Positions 17,536 to 27,009 of a stretch of 64,000 nt of DNA are shown here, one piece after another. Origin of the DNA: Eubacterium sp. UBA3279 (GTDB taxonomy: Bacteria > Bacillota > Clostridia > Lachnospirales > Lachnospiraceae); assembly GCA_002361775.1 (NCBI GenBank), contig DETV01000048.1, positions 53,069 to 117,068 on the forward strand, in the 5' to 3' direction. Numbering within the stretch: position 1 is the first letter of the stretch; every line of letters begins with the position of its first letter. Both the position numbers and the translations under genes were made by a program. The notes below the pieces were generated by a model. It did not search any database. It had not been told where the DNA came from and saw nothing but the letters and a program-made list of their open reading frames with translations.

Positions 17536-18093
17536 TTATTTTCTATTTTTCAGGTATTCTGCTCTTCCCTCTTCATAAAGGTTATTTCCCTCACTGTCAA
17601 TAATAACAACGAGAGGCATATCTTCCACATACAGTTTTCTCAGCGCTTCCGCACCCAGATCTTCATATGCGATCAATTCTGCTTTTTTGATACATTTTGC
17701 CAGAAGAGCGCCTGCTCCTCCAATAGCGCCAAAATAAACGCCGCTGTATTTTTTCATAGCGTCTACTACTTCTGGAAGACGAGCGCCTTTACCGATCATT
17801 CCTCTTGCGCCTACAGACATCATAGTAGGAGCGTAGGCATCCATACGTCCGCTGGTTGTAGGACCTGCGGAACCGATCACCTGACCTGGTTTTGCCGGAG
17901 TAGGACCTACATAATAAATAGTAGCATCTGTGGGATCAAAAGGAATTTCTTCTCCTTTTGCCAGCGCTTCACACATTCTTTTATGTCCTGCATCACGGGA
18001 GGTATAAATGGTACCGGTAAGCAGTACCTGATCTCCTGCATGAAGTGTTTTTGCCAGTTCCTCTGTAAGAGGCAGTGTTATCTTCTTAGCCAT
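17536..18093 (-). CDS. fumB: Class I fumarate hydratase, beta subunit
   Basis: 185 residues. The beta chain of the two-subunit, Fe-S-dependent class I hydro-lyases (fumarase or L-tartrate dehydratase). It matches the C-terminal swivelling domain with LLTGTIYTSRDAGHKRM, TDATIYYVGPTPAKPGQVIGSAGPTT and GAIGGAGALLAKCI. With the alpha chain it interconverts fumarate and malate. Tartrate dehydratase is the main alternative, but linkage to a fumarate-reductase-like pair and a malate-type dehydrogenase favours fumarase. The GGAGGTGATCTAAT ribosome binding site overlaps the alpha-chain stop, indicating coupled translation. Confidence 0.9.
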   Translation of the reverse strand: MAKKITLPLTEELAKTLHAGDQVLLTGTIYTSRDAGHKRMCEALAKGEEIPFDPTDATIYYVGPTPAKPGQVIGSAGPTTSGRMDAYAPTMMSVGARGMIGKGARLPEVVDAMKKYSGVYFGAIGGAGALLAKCIKKAELIAYEDLGAEALRKLYVEDMPLVVIIDSEGNNLYEEGRAEYLKNRK

Positions 18094-18094
18094 A

Positions 18095-18937
18095 TTAGAT
18101 CACCTCCGATTTATGACGGGTTACATGACAGTTGATATTGATTGCACAGGGCATTCCTGCAATATGAGTAGGCAGTGTCTCAATATTCAGACCGATAGCT
18201 GTAGTTTTTCCGCCAAATCCCTGAGGTCCGATTCCCAGTTCATTAATCTTTTCCAGCATCTCCACTTCCAGATCTGCATAGAAAGGATCTTCATTGGAGG
18301 AATCCAGAGGTCTCATAAGAGCCTTCTTTGCCAGAAGCGCAGCCTTATCGAAAGTTCCGCCGATACCAACGCCAACCACCATAGGAGGACATGGGTTCGG
18401 TCCTGCTGTCTCCACAGTCTCAATGATAAAATCTTTGATTCCCTGAAGTCCTGCGGAAGGTTTAAACATACGGATCGCACTCATATTTTCACTTCCGAAT
18501 CCTTTAGGACCTACAGTAATCTTGATATTTTCTCCCGGAACGATTTCTGTATAGATCATAGCCGGTGTATTGTCTCCCGTATTTCCACGGCGAACAGGAT
18601 CTTTTACTACAGATTTTCTCAGATATCCTTTATCGTAACCACGACGAACACCTTCATTGACAGCATCTGTCAGATTACCGCCAACCATATGCACATCCTG
18701 ACCGATTTCCAGGAATACGCAGGCCATTCCTGTATCCTGACAGATCGGTACACATTCTTTATCTGCAATTTCAAAGTTCTCGATAATATTATCCAGAACT
18801 CCACAGGCAATCTCCCCGTCCTCACAGGCACGGCAGGTTCTGATTGCACCCTTTACATCCTCCGGCAAATGCTCATTTGCCTCGATGCAAAGTTTTTCCA
18901 CAACATCTGTAATCTGCTGAACATTAATTTCACGCAT
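18095..18937 (-). CDS. fumA: Class I fumarate hydratase, alpha subunit
   Basis: 280 residues. The Fe-S cluster-binding chain of the heteromeric class I fumarase. Cluster cysteines are probably those in [12 protein letters not shown] (near 66), the middle [14 protein letters not shown] region and the C-terminal PCAININCH. The [20 protein letters not shown] substrate loop is intact. It is oxygen-sensitive in known members, fitting an anaerobe. In the predicted reductive branch it would dehydrate malate to fumarate. A 9-bp stem-loop (18960-18995) separates it from the upstream flavoprotein gene. Confidence 0.9.
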   Translation of the reverse strand: MREINVQQITDVVEKLCIEANEHLPEDVKGAIRTCRACEDGEIACGVLDNIIENFEIADKECVPICQDTGMACVFLEIGQDVHMVGGNLTDAVNEGVRRGYDKGYLRKSVVKDPVRRGNTGDNTPAMIYTEIVPGENIKITVGPKGFGSENMSAIRMFKPSAGLQGIKDFIIETVETAGPNPCPPMVVGVGIGGTFDKAALLAKKALMRPLDSSNEDPFYADLEVEMLEKINELGIGPQGFGGKTTAIGLNIETLPTHIAGMPCAININCHVTRHKSEVI

Positions 18938-18959
18938 CAGACTTCACACTCCATTTCCA

Positions 18960-18995
18960 GACAAAGATACGAGAGAATTCTCCCGCATCTTTGTC
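18960..18995 (-). other. Intercistronic stem-loop between flavoprotein and fumarase genes
   Basis: GACAAAGAT...ATCTTTGTC, with an inner GAGAATTCTC palindrome. It may tune the stoichiometry of the downstream fumarase. No T tract. Confidence 0.45.
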
Positions 18996-19010
18996 CCACA
19001 TTTCTATTTC

Positions 19011-20621
19011 TTATCTCTCGTGTCTTGCATATTTGGGAAGCAGCAGCGGAGATACGTCTCCTGTTGTCACACCTGCTTCATCCAGCTCTTTTGCATAATT
19101 TTCCACGTGATCCAGATTCATAGTACCAAGTTCTACATTTTTTGCTTTCGCTGCTGCCGCTTTACCTGCATTTCTTCCGAATACAATGATATCCAGAAGG
19201 GAGTTACCCATCAGACGGTTTCTTCCGTGGATTCCTCCTACAGCCTCGCCTGCTACCAGCAGGTTGTCGATAGATTTTGTAAATCCATCTCCTTCGATCT
19301 CCAGTCCACCGTTCTGATAATGAAGAGTAGGATAAATCAGGATCGGAACTTTTCTCATATCAATGCCGTAATTCATATACATACGGAACATAGCCGGGAT
19401 TCTCTTCTCGATAGTTCCCTCTCCGCCCAGCATTTCAATCATTGGAGTATCCAGCCATACACCCTGCTGTCCTCCCGGAACTTCTACGCCCCGGCCTTCT
19501 TTACATTCACGGATAACGCCGGATGCATTTACATCACGGGTTTCCAGAGGATGAATATAAGCTTCGCCTTCCGCATTTACCAACTGTGCGCCTACAGAAC
19601 GAACCTTCTCTGTTACGAGAGCGCCCAGAATCTGTGCCGGATAAACAGCTCCTGTAGGATGATACTGGATAGAATCCTGATACAGTAAGGATGCCCCTGC
19701 ACGATATCCCAGAATCAAGCCGTCTGCAGTTGCTCCGTAATGGTTGGAAGTTGGGAATCCCTGATAATGCATACGTCCTGCACCACCGGTAGCGATAACT
19801 ACTGTTTTCGCTCTTGCTACCAGATAATCGTCTGTTTCCATATTTTTCAGAACAGCGCCGGCAACCTGACCTTTTTCATCTTTGATCAGCTCTACTGCTG
19901 CAGTAAATTCTACAACAGGAATCTGACGGTTCAGCACTTCATCACGAAGAGTACGCATGATTTCAGAACCGGAGTAGTCCTTTGCTGCGTGCATTCTCTT
20001 TCTGGAAGTTCCGCCGCCGTGAGTAGTGATCATTCTTCCGTCTTCTTCTTTGTCAAATTCTACGCCCAGCTCATTCAGCCATTTGATAGCATCCGGAGCT
20101 TCCATTACAAGACGTTTTACCAGTTCCGGTTTTGCAGCAAAATGTCCGCCGCCGAATGCATCCAGATAATGCTGTACAGGAGAATCATTTTCTTTATCTG
20201 CTGCCTGGATACCTCCCTCTGCCATCATGGTATTAGCGTCTCCGATACGGAGTTTTGTTACCATCATAACATTAGCTCCCGCATTGTGAGCTTCAATCGC
20301 ACAGGAAGCGCCTGCTCCGCCGCCGCCGATTACCAGTACGTCCACATCGTAATCTACTTTATTCAGATCTACTTTATCTTTCAGTAAACGGCTGTTTGAA
20401 TGAAGAAGGTGTACCAGTTCTTTATTGGCTTTCTGTCCCTTGTTTGGGCCAACTTTGATTTCTTCAAATGCTTCTTCTTTATAATCCGGATGAAATTCCT
20501 TCAGGAGCGCATCTTTTTCGTCTGCTGTCAGACGTCTCGGTTCTGTAGACATACGTTCTTTTCTTGTGGCCTCTACCTTTTTAATAGATTCCATCATATG
20601 TTCTGGATATGGTGTATACAT
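19011..20621 (-). CDS. Fumarate-reductase/succinate-dehydrogenase-type flavoprotein (TfrA-like)
   Basis: 536 residues. After an unusual N-terminal extension of about 90 residues comes the FAD-binding VIGGGGAGASCAIEA (97-111). The residues expected for fumarate reduction are visible: QYHPTG with His321, ETRD with the putative acid Arg362, His434 in PTLHYQNGG, and GRNRLMGNSLLDIIVFGRNAG near 466. The usual C-terminal helical domain of FrdA is missing, so the protein is shorter than typical 580-600-residue homologues. No twin-arginine or secretion signal, so cytoplasmic. It is linked to a matching Fe-S subunit and no membrane anchor, as in methanogen thiol:fumarate reductase. The AAGGAGGGCAGAAC site supports the start. 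Confidence 0.85.
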   Translation of the reverse strand: MYTPYPEHMMESIKKVEATRKERMSTEPRRLTADEKDALLKEFHPDYKEEAFEEIKVGPNKGQKANKELVHLLHSNSRLLKDKVDLNKVDYDVDVLVIGGGGAGASCAIEAHNAGANVMMVTKLRIGDANTMMAEGGIQAADKENDSPVQHYLDAFGGGHFAAKPELVKRLVMEAPDAIKWLNELGVEFDKEEDGRMITTHGGGTSRKRMHAAKDYSGSEIMRTLRDEVLNRQIPVVEFTAAVELIKDEKGQVAGAVLKNMETDDYLVARAKTVVIATGGAGRMHYQGFPTSNHYGATADGLILGYRAGASLLYQDSIQYHPTGAVYPAQILGALVTEKVRSVGAQLVNAEGEAYIHPLETRDVNASGVIRECKEGRGVEVPGGQQGVWLDTPMIEMLGGEGTIEKRIPAMFRMYMNYGIDMRKVPILIYPTLHYQNGGLEIEGDGFTKSIDNLLVAGEAVGGIHGRNRLMGNSLLDIIVFGRNAGKAAAAKAKNVELGTMNLDHVENYAKELDEAGVTTGDVSPLLLPKYARHER

Positions 20622-20633
20622 GTTCTGCCCTCC

Positions 20634-21308
20634 TTATTTTTCAATCTCTCTGTTGTTGTAAAGTTCTTTCATCTCAGTGATCGGTTTCTGCATGATCTGC
20701 TCGATCAGTTCGTCATATGCGCCTGCATTGATCTCTTCCACACGTTTGTCCAGATGTTCTGCTTTCGGCGCAATATATTTTCCTGTAAGACGTCTTGCCA
20801 ACTGAGCAACCTGAGGATGAGAAATACCTGCCGGACATCTCACGGAACAACATCCACAACTTACACAGTCAAAGGACTCCTCTGCACATTTTTCAAATTC
20901 TCCTCTCTGGGCGTATGCGATATACTGCATAACGTTCAGATCCTGAGTACAGGCTTTTGTACAGGCATTACATCCGATACAACTGTAAATTTCCGGATAC
21001 AGTTCCATCATAATCTGCTGATTCGGACGGATTTCTTCAATATCATATGTTCTCTTATCTGTCGGGAAGAATGGAATACTTGCCACATACATACCTTCCT
21101 GTACCTGAGTCTGACAGGCAAGACAAGTTTTCAGTTCATTATCGCCTTTAATTCTGTAAATTGTTGCACACGCACCACAGAAACCATGACGGCATCCGCA
21201 GCCTCTTTTCAGAGTATAACCTGCATATTCCATAGCAGTCATAATAGTCAGTTCTGCAGGTACACTGTATCTCTTACCAAAGAAAAACACATTTACCATT
21301 TTTTCCAT
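20634..21308 (-). CDS. Fumarate-reductase-type iron-sulfur subunit (TfrB/FrdB-like)
   Basis: 224 residues. An N-terminal plant-ferredoxin-like domain carries [2Fe-2S] ligands in RGCGCRHGFCGACA...TCLAC (residues 35-65). The second half has two full four-cysteine motifs, CIGCNACTKACT and CVSCGCCSVRCP, suggesting two [4Fe-4S] clusters. The classic FrdB carries a [3Fe-4S] site here. The C-terminal CCG domain that methanogen TfrB uses as a heterodisulfide site is absent and is encoded separately by the hdrB gene upstream. It probably carries electrons to the adjacent flavoprotein. Confidence 0.83.
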   Translation of the reverse strand: MEKMVNVFFFGKRYSVPAELTIMTAMEYAGYTLKRGCGCRHGFCGACATIYRIKGDNELKTCLACQTQVQEGMYVASIPFFPTDKRTYDIEEIRPNQQIMMELYPEIYSCIGCNACTKACTQDLNVMQYIAYAQRGEFEKCAEESFDCVSCGCCSVRCPAGISHPQVAQLARRLTGKYIAPKAEHLDKRVEEINAGAYDELIEQIMQKPITEMKELYNNREIEK

Positions 21309-21331
21309 GTATTTATACCAATTCCTTTCAT

Positions 21332-22186
21332 TTAATACTCGTTAGGCAGCTCGTCGATTTCATCAAAGCGGAATACAGGACCGTCTTTGCACACATATTT
21401 TGATCCAATGTTGCAGCGTCCGCATTTACCCACACCGCATTTCATACGCAGCTCCAGTGTGGTATATACCTGTTCTTTGGTAAATCCCATTTCCTGAAGT
21501 CCCGCCAGTACAAACTTGATCATGATCGGCGGTCCGCAGACCAGAGCCACTTTATCAGTGGTAAAGCCGATTTCTTTCAGGTAAGTAGGAACGAATCCCA
21601 CATGACCGTCCCAGCCTTCCTGTTCTCGGTCAATAGTCAGATATACATTTACTCCTTCTGTTTTCATCCATACTTCCTGGATTTCTTTTAACTGTACCAG
21701 ATCGTCTGCGGAACGAGAACCGTACAGGATATCTACAGTTCCATAATTCTCCCGGTTGTCCAGCACATAATTAATAACAGAACGAAGCGGAGCCAGTCCG
21801 ATACCGCCTGCAATAAACAGAAGGTTCTTCCCTTTTAATTCTGTCTCCACCGGAAAATGATTTCCGTAAGGTCCGCGAACCGTAATTTCATCGCCTACCT
21901 GAAGGCTGTGGAGATAATCGGTCAGGATTCCGCATTTTTTAATACTGAATTCCTGATATTCTTTATTTGTTGGTGAAGAAGTAATGGAAAACATACCTTC
22001 ACTGATACCCGGCGCGCAGACCATAGCGCACTGTCCGGGCATATGCTCAAAAAGCTTTCCTCCTTCCGGTGCATTGACTCTGAAGGTTTTTACGTCCGGT
22101 GTCTCCTGACGGATATCTGTAATAATTCCCACCTGGGGAATCAGTGTATCAAGTGTATAATTTTTGTGACAGGTACATTCGCTCAT
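21332..22186 (-). CDS. flxA: FlxA-like NAD(H)/FAD-binding oxidoreductase subunit
   Basis: 284 residues of the ferredoxin-NADP reductase / PyrK / AsrB family. A beta-barrel FAD domain (GQCAMVCAPG, SITSSP) precedes the nucleotide-binding domain (FIAGGIGLAPLRSVINY, CGPPIMI). It ends with a [2Fe-2S] site CGVGKCGRCNIGSKYVC. In Desulfovibrio FlxABCD-HdrABC this subunit is the NADH entry point. Anaerobic sulfite reductase AsrB is the alternative, but no AsrC is present. TAATG overlap with flxB indicates tight coupling. Confidence 0.82.
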   Translation of the reverse strand: MSECTCHKNYTLDTLIPQVGIITDIRQETPDVKTFRVNAPEGGKLFEHMPGQCAMVCAPGISEGMFSITSSPTNKEYQEFSIKKCGILTDYLHSLQVGDEITVRGPYGNHFPVETELKGKNLLFIAGGIGLAPLRSVINYVLDNRENYGTVDILYGSRSADDLVQLKEIQEVWMKTEGVNVYLTIDREQEGWDGHVGFVPTYLKEIGFTTDKVALVCGPPIMIKFVLAGLQEMGFTKEQVYTTLELRMKCGVGKCGRCNIGSKYVCKDGPVFRFDEIDELPNEY

Positions 22187-23226
22187 TATTTGTCACCTCC
22201 CTGTTTCTGAAAGGATTTAATTACTTTTACAATATTTAAGGATGCCGGACATTTTTCCACGCAACGTCCGCAGCCTACACAGGAGTACATTCCATCATTA
22301 TTTGCCGGGAAATATACTAATTTGTGCATGAATCTCTGACGGAATCTCTGCATCTGGCTGGTACGGTTATTTCCGTGAGCCATCATAGTAAAGTCAGAGT
22401 ACATACAGGAATCCCAGCAGCGATACCGCTGTACTCCATGTCCGGTATCATAATCTTTAATGTCGTAGCACTGGCAGGTAGGACATACGAAAGTACACGT
22501 TCCACAAGCCAGACACGGTTTATATAATTCTTCCCACAGCTCGGAATTGAATTTTTCATTCAGAGCCTCTCCGTTCCATCCCTCTAAAGACAGATGGGAA
22601 TAAGGAAGTTTTTCTACAATATTGCGGATCGCTGTTTTTTCAGCCTCCACTTTCTCTTCCTCGGAAGCATCTGCATTTTCCAGAAGGCTTTCCACCTCTT
22701 TTGTAAGGTTTTCTCCCTTTTCAGTAAGCGCTTTCCAGTACAGATTTCCTTCTACCATCCAGGTTGCCACATCAGCCACCGGCTCTGCACAGTCTACGCC
22801 AAATACCTTACAAAAGCAGGTTTCTTCCGGCTCATGACATGCCATGGCAACGATGATTCCATGTTCTCTCCGGGCAGCATAAAATGTATCGACAGGATCT
22901 GCCAGAAATACTTTATCCAGCACTTCCACGCCCTTGATATCACAGGCTTTCATGCCAAACACAACGAAATCCTGTTCTTTTAACGCTTCCGGTTCCACTG
23001 AAAGTTTCTTTCCATCCCGTTTTACTGTATACAGGTTTTCACTCTGAGGGAAAAATGCATCTTTCGGAGATTTTACTGTTTTCAGTGTATCCAGATCCAC
23101 CTTGGCATCTTCCGTCCAGGCTGCAAAATTGGTCTGGCCGCTGATCTGCACCGGTAAATATAATTCCTGTCCTGCGGCAATCTTCTGGAATAATGCCGGC
23201 AGATTTTCTTTCGCTATCTTATACAT
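22186..23226 (-). CDS. flxB: FlxB-like 4Fe-4S protein (AsrA/hydrogenase beta family)
   Basis: 346 residues. The N-terminal two thirds contain a KACDIKGVEVLD-type fold shared with AsrA and sulfhydrogenase beta subunits. Two ferredoxin motifs follow: CLACGTCTFVCPTCQC near residue 240 and CVGCGRCVEKCP near 320. It would wire FlxA to FlxC and HdrA. It lies three bases downstream of flxC and overlaps flxA by one base. Confidence 0.8.
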   Translation of the reverse strand: MYKIAKENLPALFQKIAAGQELYLPVQISGQTNFAAWTEDAKVDLDTLKTVKSPKDAFFPQSENLYTVKRDGKKLSVEPEALKEQDFVVFGMKACDIKGVEVLDKVFLADPVDTFYAARREHGIIVAMACHEPEETCFCKVFGVDCAEPVADVATWMVEGNLYWKALTEKGENLTKEVESLLENADASEEEKVEAEKTAIRNIVEKLPYSHLSLEGWNGEALNEKFNSELWEELYKPCLACGTCTFVCPTCQCYDIKDYDTGHGVQRYRCWDSCMYSDFTMMAHGNNRTSQMQRFRQRFMHKLVYFPANNDGMYSCVGCGRCVEKCPASLNIVKVIKSFQKQGGDK

Positions 23227-23229
23227 ACA

Positions 23230-24204
23230 TTATCCCCTTTCTCCTGTATGACCAGGTTCCACATCATCAAATGTAAAATCAGTCAACGGTCCTTTTGTTT
23301 CTGCATCAGCCCCAGCCTGATATTCTCCATAGAATTCATCAATATCTTTGATAAATTTACGGTTAAACAGATGAAGGGGAATACCCTGAGGACAGACTCT
23401 GCTGCACTCTCCACAGTCCGTACATCTTCCTGCCACATGGAAAGCGCGGATAATATGGAACATCTTCTCTTCGAAAGAATCCACATTTGCTTTCTGAGAG
23501 CTGTCAAATTTGTTACTGTCAAATACACATTTGCGGCAGCTACATGCGGGACAGACATTTCGGCAGGCATTACAGCGGATACATTTGCTCAATTCACTCT
23601 GGAAGAAAGCAAATTTCTCTTCCGGACTCATAGCCTCAATTCTTTTTACTTCATCAAAACGATCTGCATCCTTTGTATCCTTGGATTCTCCAATGATCTC
23701 ATCGTAGATCATATGCTCCTTGCCTTTGCATACGTGGCATCTTTCCAGCATAGCGTCTGCATAAGCACAGGTTTTCTCTCCGTAAATGGTCTGGATCGTC
23801 AAAGTATCTGCTTCATCAGTAATCTCTGCGCCCTGAATACTTTCGATTCCCTTGATGCCCATCTTTCTGATTTTTTCAATATCCAGTTTACCTTTACATC
23901 CCACGCCTACAATATAAGCTTTCTCTCTGTCCACACGGTGTTCTTTGATCAACTGATTAAAGCTGTATGTGTCACAGGGCTTCAGGCAAACCATGGTCTT
24001 TCCTTCTTTTTTGGAAGCTTCGATCATGTATTTACTTAAGTTCGCTCCGCAAAATCCGTTATATACAAAATCTTTTAACTCTTCTTCTGTCTCAAAATAA
24101 GCCGGTTCCGGATTATAAGGCAGGTCTCCCGCTTTCCATCCCAGAACACGGGCTACTGTTCCATCAGCCAGCAGTTCCTTCGCACGCTTGATTATTTCCT
24201 GCAT
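23230..24204 (-). CDS. flxC: FlxC-like 4Fe-4S electron-transfer protein
   Basis: 324 residues. The N-terminal half resembles the F420-hydrogenase beta (FrhB) fold with KPCDTYSFNQL and VGVGCKGKL, and has an extra RCHVCKGKEH cysteine pair. The C-terminal half carries CIRCNACRNVCPACSCRKC and CTDCGECSRVCP, the latter clearly a [4Fe-4S] ferredoxin motif. It matches the position and make-up of FlxC in FlxABCD-HdrABC clusters. The start at 24204 has GGAGGATTTAAG and overlaps flxD by 13 bp. Confidence 0.78.
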   Translation of the reverse strand: MQEIIKRAKELLADGTVARVLGWKAGDLPYNPEPAYFETEEELKDFVYNGFCGANLSKYMIEASKKEGKTMVCLKPCDTYSFNQLIKEHRVDREKAYIVGVGCKGKLDIEKIRKMGIKGIESIQGAEITDEADTLTIQTIYGEKTCAYADAMLERCHVCKGKEHMIYDEIIGESKDTKDADRFDEVKRIEAMSPEEKFAFFQSELSKCIRCNACRNVCPACSCRKCVFDSNKFDSSQKANVDSFEEKMFHIIRAFHVAGRCTDCGECSRVCPQGIPLHLFNRKFIKDIDEFYGEYQAGADAETKGPLTDFTFDDVEPGHTGERG

Positions 24205-24635
24205 CTTAAATCCTCCAATCTCACATTTTTGCCCAGAGAATGAATCTTCTCTACAAATTCATTCATAGTTGTAGAGAATTTCACGCCTTCTGCTGCAGAT
24301 ACCCATTCTACACGGGTACGGCCATGTTCCACACCAATATAATCCAGCATGGAAAACAGAAGCGCCATACGTCTTCTGGCATAATAGTTACCTGTACTGT
24401 AGTGACAGTCTCCCGGGTGACATCCGCACATGATTACTCCATCTGCCCCCTTCTCGAAAGCCCGGAGAATAAACATAGGATTGACACGGCAGGAACAGGG
24501 AACACGGATAATCTTTACATCTGCAGGATAAGTCAGACGGCTGCTGCCCGCCAGGTCTGCTCCCGCATAGCTGCACCAGTTACAGCAGAATGCCACGATT
24601 TTCGGTCTGAATTCTTCTTTTGCTTCTATCGACAT
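24192..24635 (-). CDS. flxD: FlxD/MvhD-family [2Fe-2S] subunit
   Basis: 147 residues of the MvhD family. Three cysteine motifs are conserved: FCCNWCSYAGAD (near 17), VPCSCRVNP (near 47) and CGCHPGDCHY (near 76). In methanogens MvhD passes electrons from hydrogenase into HdrA. Here there is no hydrogenase and the Flx subunits take that role. It overlaps hdrA by 10 bp. Confidence 0.88.
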   Translation of the reverse strand: MSIEAKEEFRPKIVAFCCNWCSYAGADLAGSSRLTYPADVKIIRVPCSCRVNPMFILRAFEKGADGVIMCGCHPGDCHYSTGNYYARRRMALLFSMLDYIGVEHGRTRVEWVSAAEGVKFSTTMNEFVEKIHSLGKNVRLEDLRCRK

Positions 24636-26614
24636 ATTGCATCTACCTCCGCTAGAATCTGTCTGTTAGAGAATCCCTGCAAGTCCATAGCTCCGGACGG
24701 ACAGGTAACGGTACAAGCGCCACAACCCTGACACAACGCGCTGTTTACCACTGCGATACGACGGGTCTCACGAATACCGTGATCATTGATTTCTTTCTCT
24801 TCATAAGTAATGGCTCCATAAGGACATACATTGGCACAAGTAGAACATCCGTTACACAGAAGTTCGTCTGCTTTTGCAGTACATGGATTGGTAAGCAGTT
24901 TATCCTTCGCAAGAAGACCAATCGCTTTTACTGCTGCTGCGCCTGCCTGCGCTACTGTCTCAGGAATATCCTTCGGTCCCTGACATACGCCTGACAGGAA
25001 AATACCTGCGGTAGGAGATTCTACAGGACGAAGTTTTGCATGAGCTTCTGTAAGGAAGTTATTAGTGTCAATGCTGGCTGTCAGCATGGTGGCAATCTTA
25101 CGCACATCCGGATTCGGCTCAATAGCTGTTGCCAGAACCACCATATCTGCTTCTTTCAGAATCTGACGGTTATCCAGAAGATCCACACCCTGAACCAGAA
25201 GTTTTCCATCAGGCTGAGGAATAACTTTTCCTACCTGACCTTTGATATAATTTACACCGTACTGTTCCACTGCTCTTCTGTAGAACTCGTCAAAGTTCTT
25301 ACCAGGAGTACGAACGTCAATATAAAATACGGTTACATTCACATCCGGATATTTATCACGAATCAGCATAGCGTGTTTTGCTGTGTACATACAACAGATT
25401 TTGGAACAATAGCTCTTTCCTCTGTCATCAGAACAACGGCTTCCCACACACTGAATAAATACCATTTCCTTAGGCGCTTTACCGTCAGAAAGGCGTTCCA
25501 GATGTCCCTTTGTAGGACCGGCTGCATTCATAATACGCTCCAGTTCCAAAGAAGTAATAACATCTTTACTCTGGCTGTAAGCATACTCATCGTAATTATC
25601 CAGCTTAATGGTATCAAAACCGGTAGCAACTACGATAGCGCCATATTTTTCTGTAACGATCTCATCTTTCTGATCGTAATCAATGGCTCCTGCCTGACAT
25701 ACTTTCGCACATACACCACATTTTCCTGTTTTAAACTTGATACAATGCTCTCTGTCGATTACAGGTACGTTTGGAATCGCCTGAGCAAATGGTGTGTAAA
25801 TAGCGCTTCTTGTATTCAAGCCTCTGTTAAACTCGCTGGGAGCTTTCTTTGACGGACATTTTTCCTGACAGACACCACAGCCTGTACACTTGTCCATATC
25901 CACGCTTCTGGCTTTCTTGCGGATATCTACTGTGAAATCTCCTACGAAACCGGAAACTTTTTCCACTTCACTATATGTATAGATATTAATTTTTTCATGT
26001 GATGCAGCTTCCACCATCTTAGGTGTCAGAATACATGCGGAACAGTCCAAAGTAGGGAATGTTTTGTCCAACTGAGACATTCTTCCGCCGATACTTGGTG
26101 TTTTCTCCACAATATCTACCTCATAACCTGCATCTGCAATATCCAGAGCAGTCTGGATACCTGCGATACCTCCTCCGATTACCAGCGCACGTTTTGTAAC
26201 ACGGCTCTCACCTGGTTTCAGCGGAGTGTTCAGATTTACTTTTGCAATAGCTGCCCGCATAAGAATTACTGCTTTTTTCGTAGCTTCTTCCACATCTTTA
26301 TGAATCCAGGAACAATGCTCACGAATATTTGCAATTTCCACCATATAAGGATTCAGTCCGGCTCTCTCTGCTGCCTTTCTGAAAGTAGTCTCATGCATAC
26401 GGGGGGAACAGGAACAGACTACCATTCCTGTCAGATTTTTTTCTTTGATTGCTTTTGCGATCAGAGCCTGTCCGGCTTCAGAACACATATACTGGTAATC
26501 TTCTGCATGGACAACCCCCGGCTCCATCATAGCCATCTCTGCTACTTTTTTAACATCTACTGTTGCTGCGATATTATTTCCGCAGTGACAGACAAATACA
26601 CCTATTCTCTGCAC
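24626..26614 (-). CDS. hdrA: HdrA-like flavoprotein, putative electron-bifurcating subunit
   Basis: 662 residues. The N-terminal HdrA domain (VFVCHCGNNI, CSCSPRMHE) is followed by an FAD site VIGGGIAGIQTAL (146-158), the CSACILTPKM motif (191-200), ferredoxin motif CTGCGVCQEKCP (243-254), CGVCAKVC near 299, and two C-terminal [4Fe-4S] motifs CNGCSTCANVCP and CQGCGACTVTCP. In methanogens the HdrA flavin splits an electron pair between ferredoxin and heterodisulfide. The same role here, with ferredoxin and fumarate as acceptors, is inference. It starts with GTG after AGGAGGTAATTCGC. Confidence 0.9.
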   Translation of the reverse strand: MQRIGVFVCHCGNNIAATVDVKKVAEMAMMEPGVVHAEDYQYMCSEAGQALIAKAIKEKNLTGMVVCSCSPRMHETTFRKAAERAGLNPYMVEIANIREHCSWIHKDVEEATKKAVILMRAAIAKVNLNTPLKPGESRVTKRALVIGGGIAGIQTALDIADAGYEVDIVEKTPSIGGRMSQLDKTFPTLDCSACILTPKMVEAASHEKINIYTYSEVEKVSGFVGDFTVDIRKKARSVDMDKCTGCGVCQEKCPSKKAPSEFNRGLNTRSAIYTPFAQAIPNVPVIDREHCIKFKTGKCGVCAKVCQAGAIDYDQKDEIVTEKYGAIVVATGFDTIKLDNYDEYAYSQSKDVITSLELERIMNAAGPTKGHLERLSDGKAPKEMVFIQCVGSRCSDDRGKSYCSKICCMYTAKHAMLIRDKYPDVNVTVFYIDVRTPGKNFDEFYRRAVEQYGVNYIKGQVGKVIPQPDGKLLVQGVDLLDNRQILKEADMVVLATAIEPNPDVRKIATMLTASIDTNNFLTEAHAKLRPVESPTAGIFLSGVCQGPKDIPETVAQAGAAAVKAIGLLAKDKLLTNPCTAKADELLCNGCSTCANVCPYGAITYEEKEINDHGIRETRRIAVVNSALCQGCGACTVTCPSGAMDLQGFSNRQILAEVDAICR

Positions 26615-26619
26615 GCGAA

Positions 26620-27009
26620 TTACCTCCTATATCTTCTGAATGCGCTGACTAAAAGCTGCTGTGGAAGTTCCGGATCAAGCAGTTCCGGAATTTCATTTGG
26701 TGATAAATAAGTCTGACCTTTTTCTCTTACCACCAACTGTCTTGCTGCATCGATCAGCTTACCAGGTTTCACATCTCTCGGACAACGCTCCACACAGGCA
26801 AAACAGGAGAGACATTTCCACAGAGATTTGGATTTTACCAGAGACTCGATATCTTCATTTACCACATAAGATACAAACTGGTGAGGTTTAATATCCATCT
26901 CGTCAAAAGACGGGCAGGAGGCAGAACATTTTCCGCACTTCATACATTTTAAAGGATTTACTCCGCTGATTTCTTTAATAAGTTCAGCTTGCTTTTTCCC
27001 GCTATTCAC
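26620..27009 (-). CDS. hdrC: HdrC-like 4Fe-4S subunit
   Basis: 129 residues with two ferredoxin motifs, CMKCGKCSASCP (about 18-29) and CLSCFACVERCP (about 67-78). This is the HdrC pattern linking HdrA to HdrB. It starts with GTG. The GAGGAGGTGG ribosome binding site is inside the end of hdrB and the stop/start overlap is TAGTG, so the two are made together. Confidence 0.88.
   Translation of the reverse strand: MNSGKKQAELIKEISGVNPLKCMKCGKCSASCPSFDEMDIKPHQFVSYVVNEDIESLVKSKSLWKCLSCFACVERCPRDVKPGKLIDAARQLVVREKGQTYLSPNEIPELLDPELPQQLLVSAFRRYRR

Noticed and set aside
20400..21335. 311-codon open frame on the plus strand opposite the fumarate-reductase-like Fe-S gene
   Set aside because: It is antisense to a gene with clear cysteine motifs, has Cys/Phe/Ser-rich low-complexity translation and no ribosome binding site. 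The same applies to the long plus-strand frames at 23248-24039, 25040-25852, 28010-28732 and 29829-30866.
21332..23226. Anaerobic sulfite reductase AsrAB
   Set aside because: No AsrC (sirohaem subunit) is present and the pair is fused in order with FlxC, MvhD-like and HdrABC genes.
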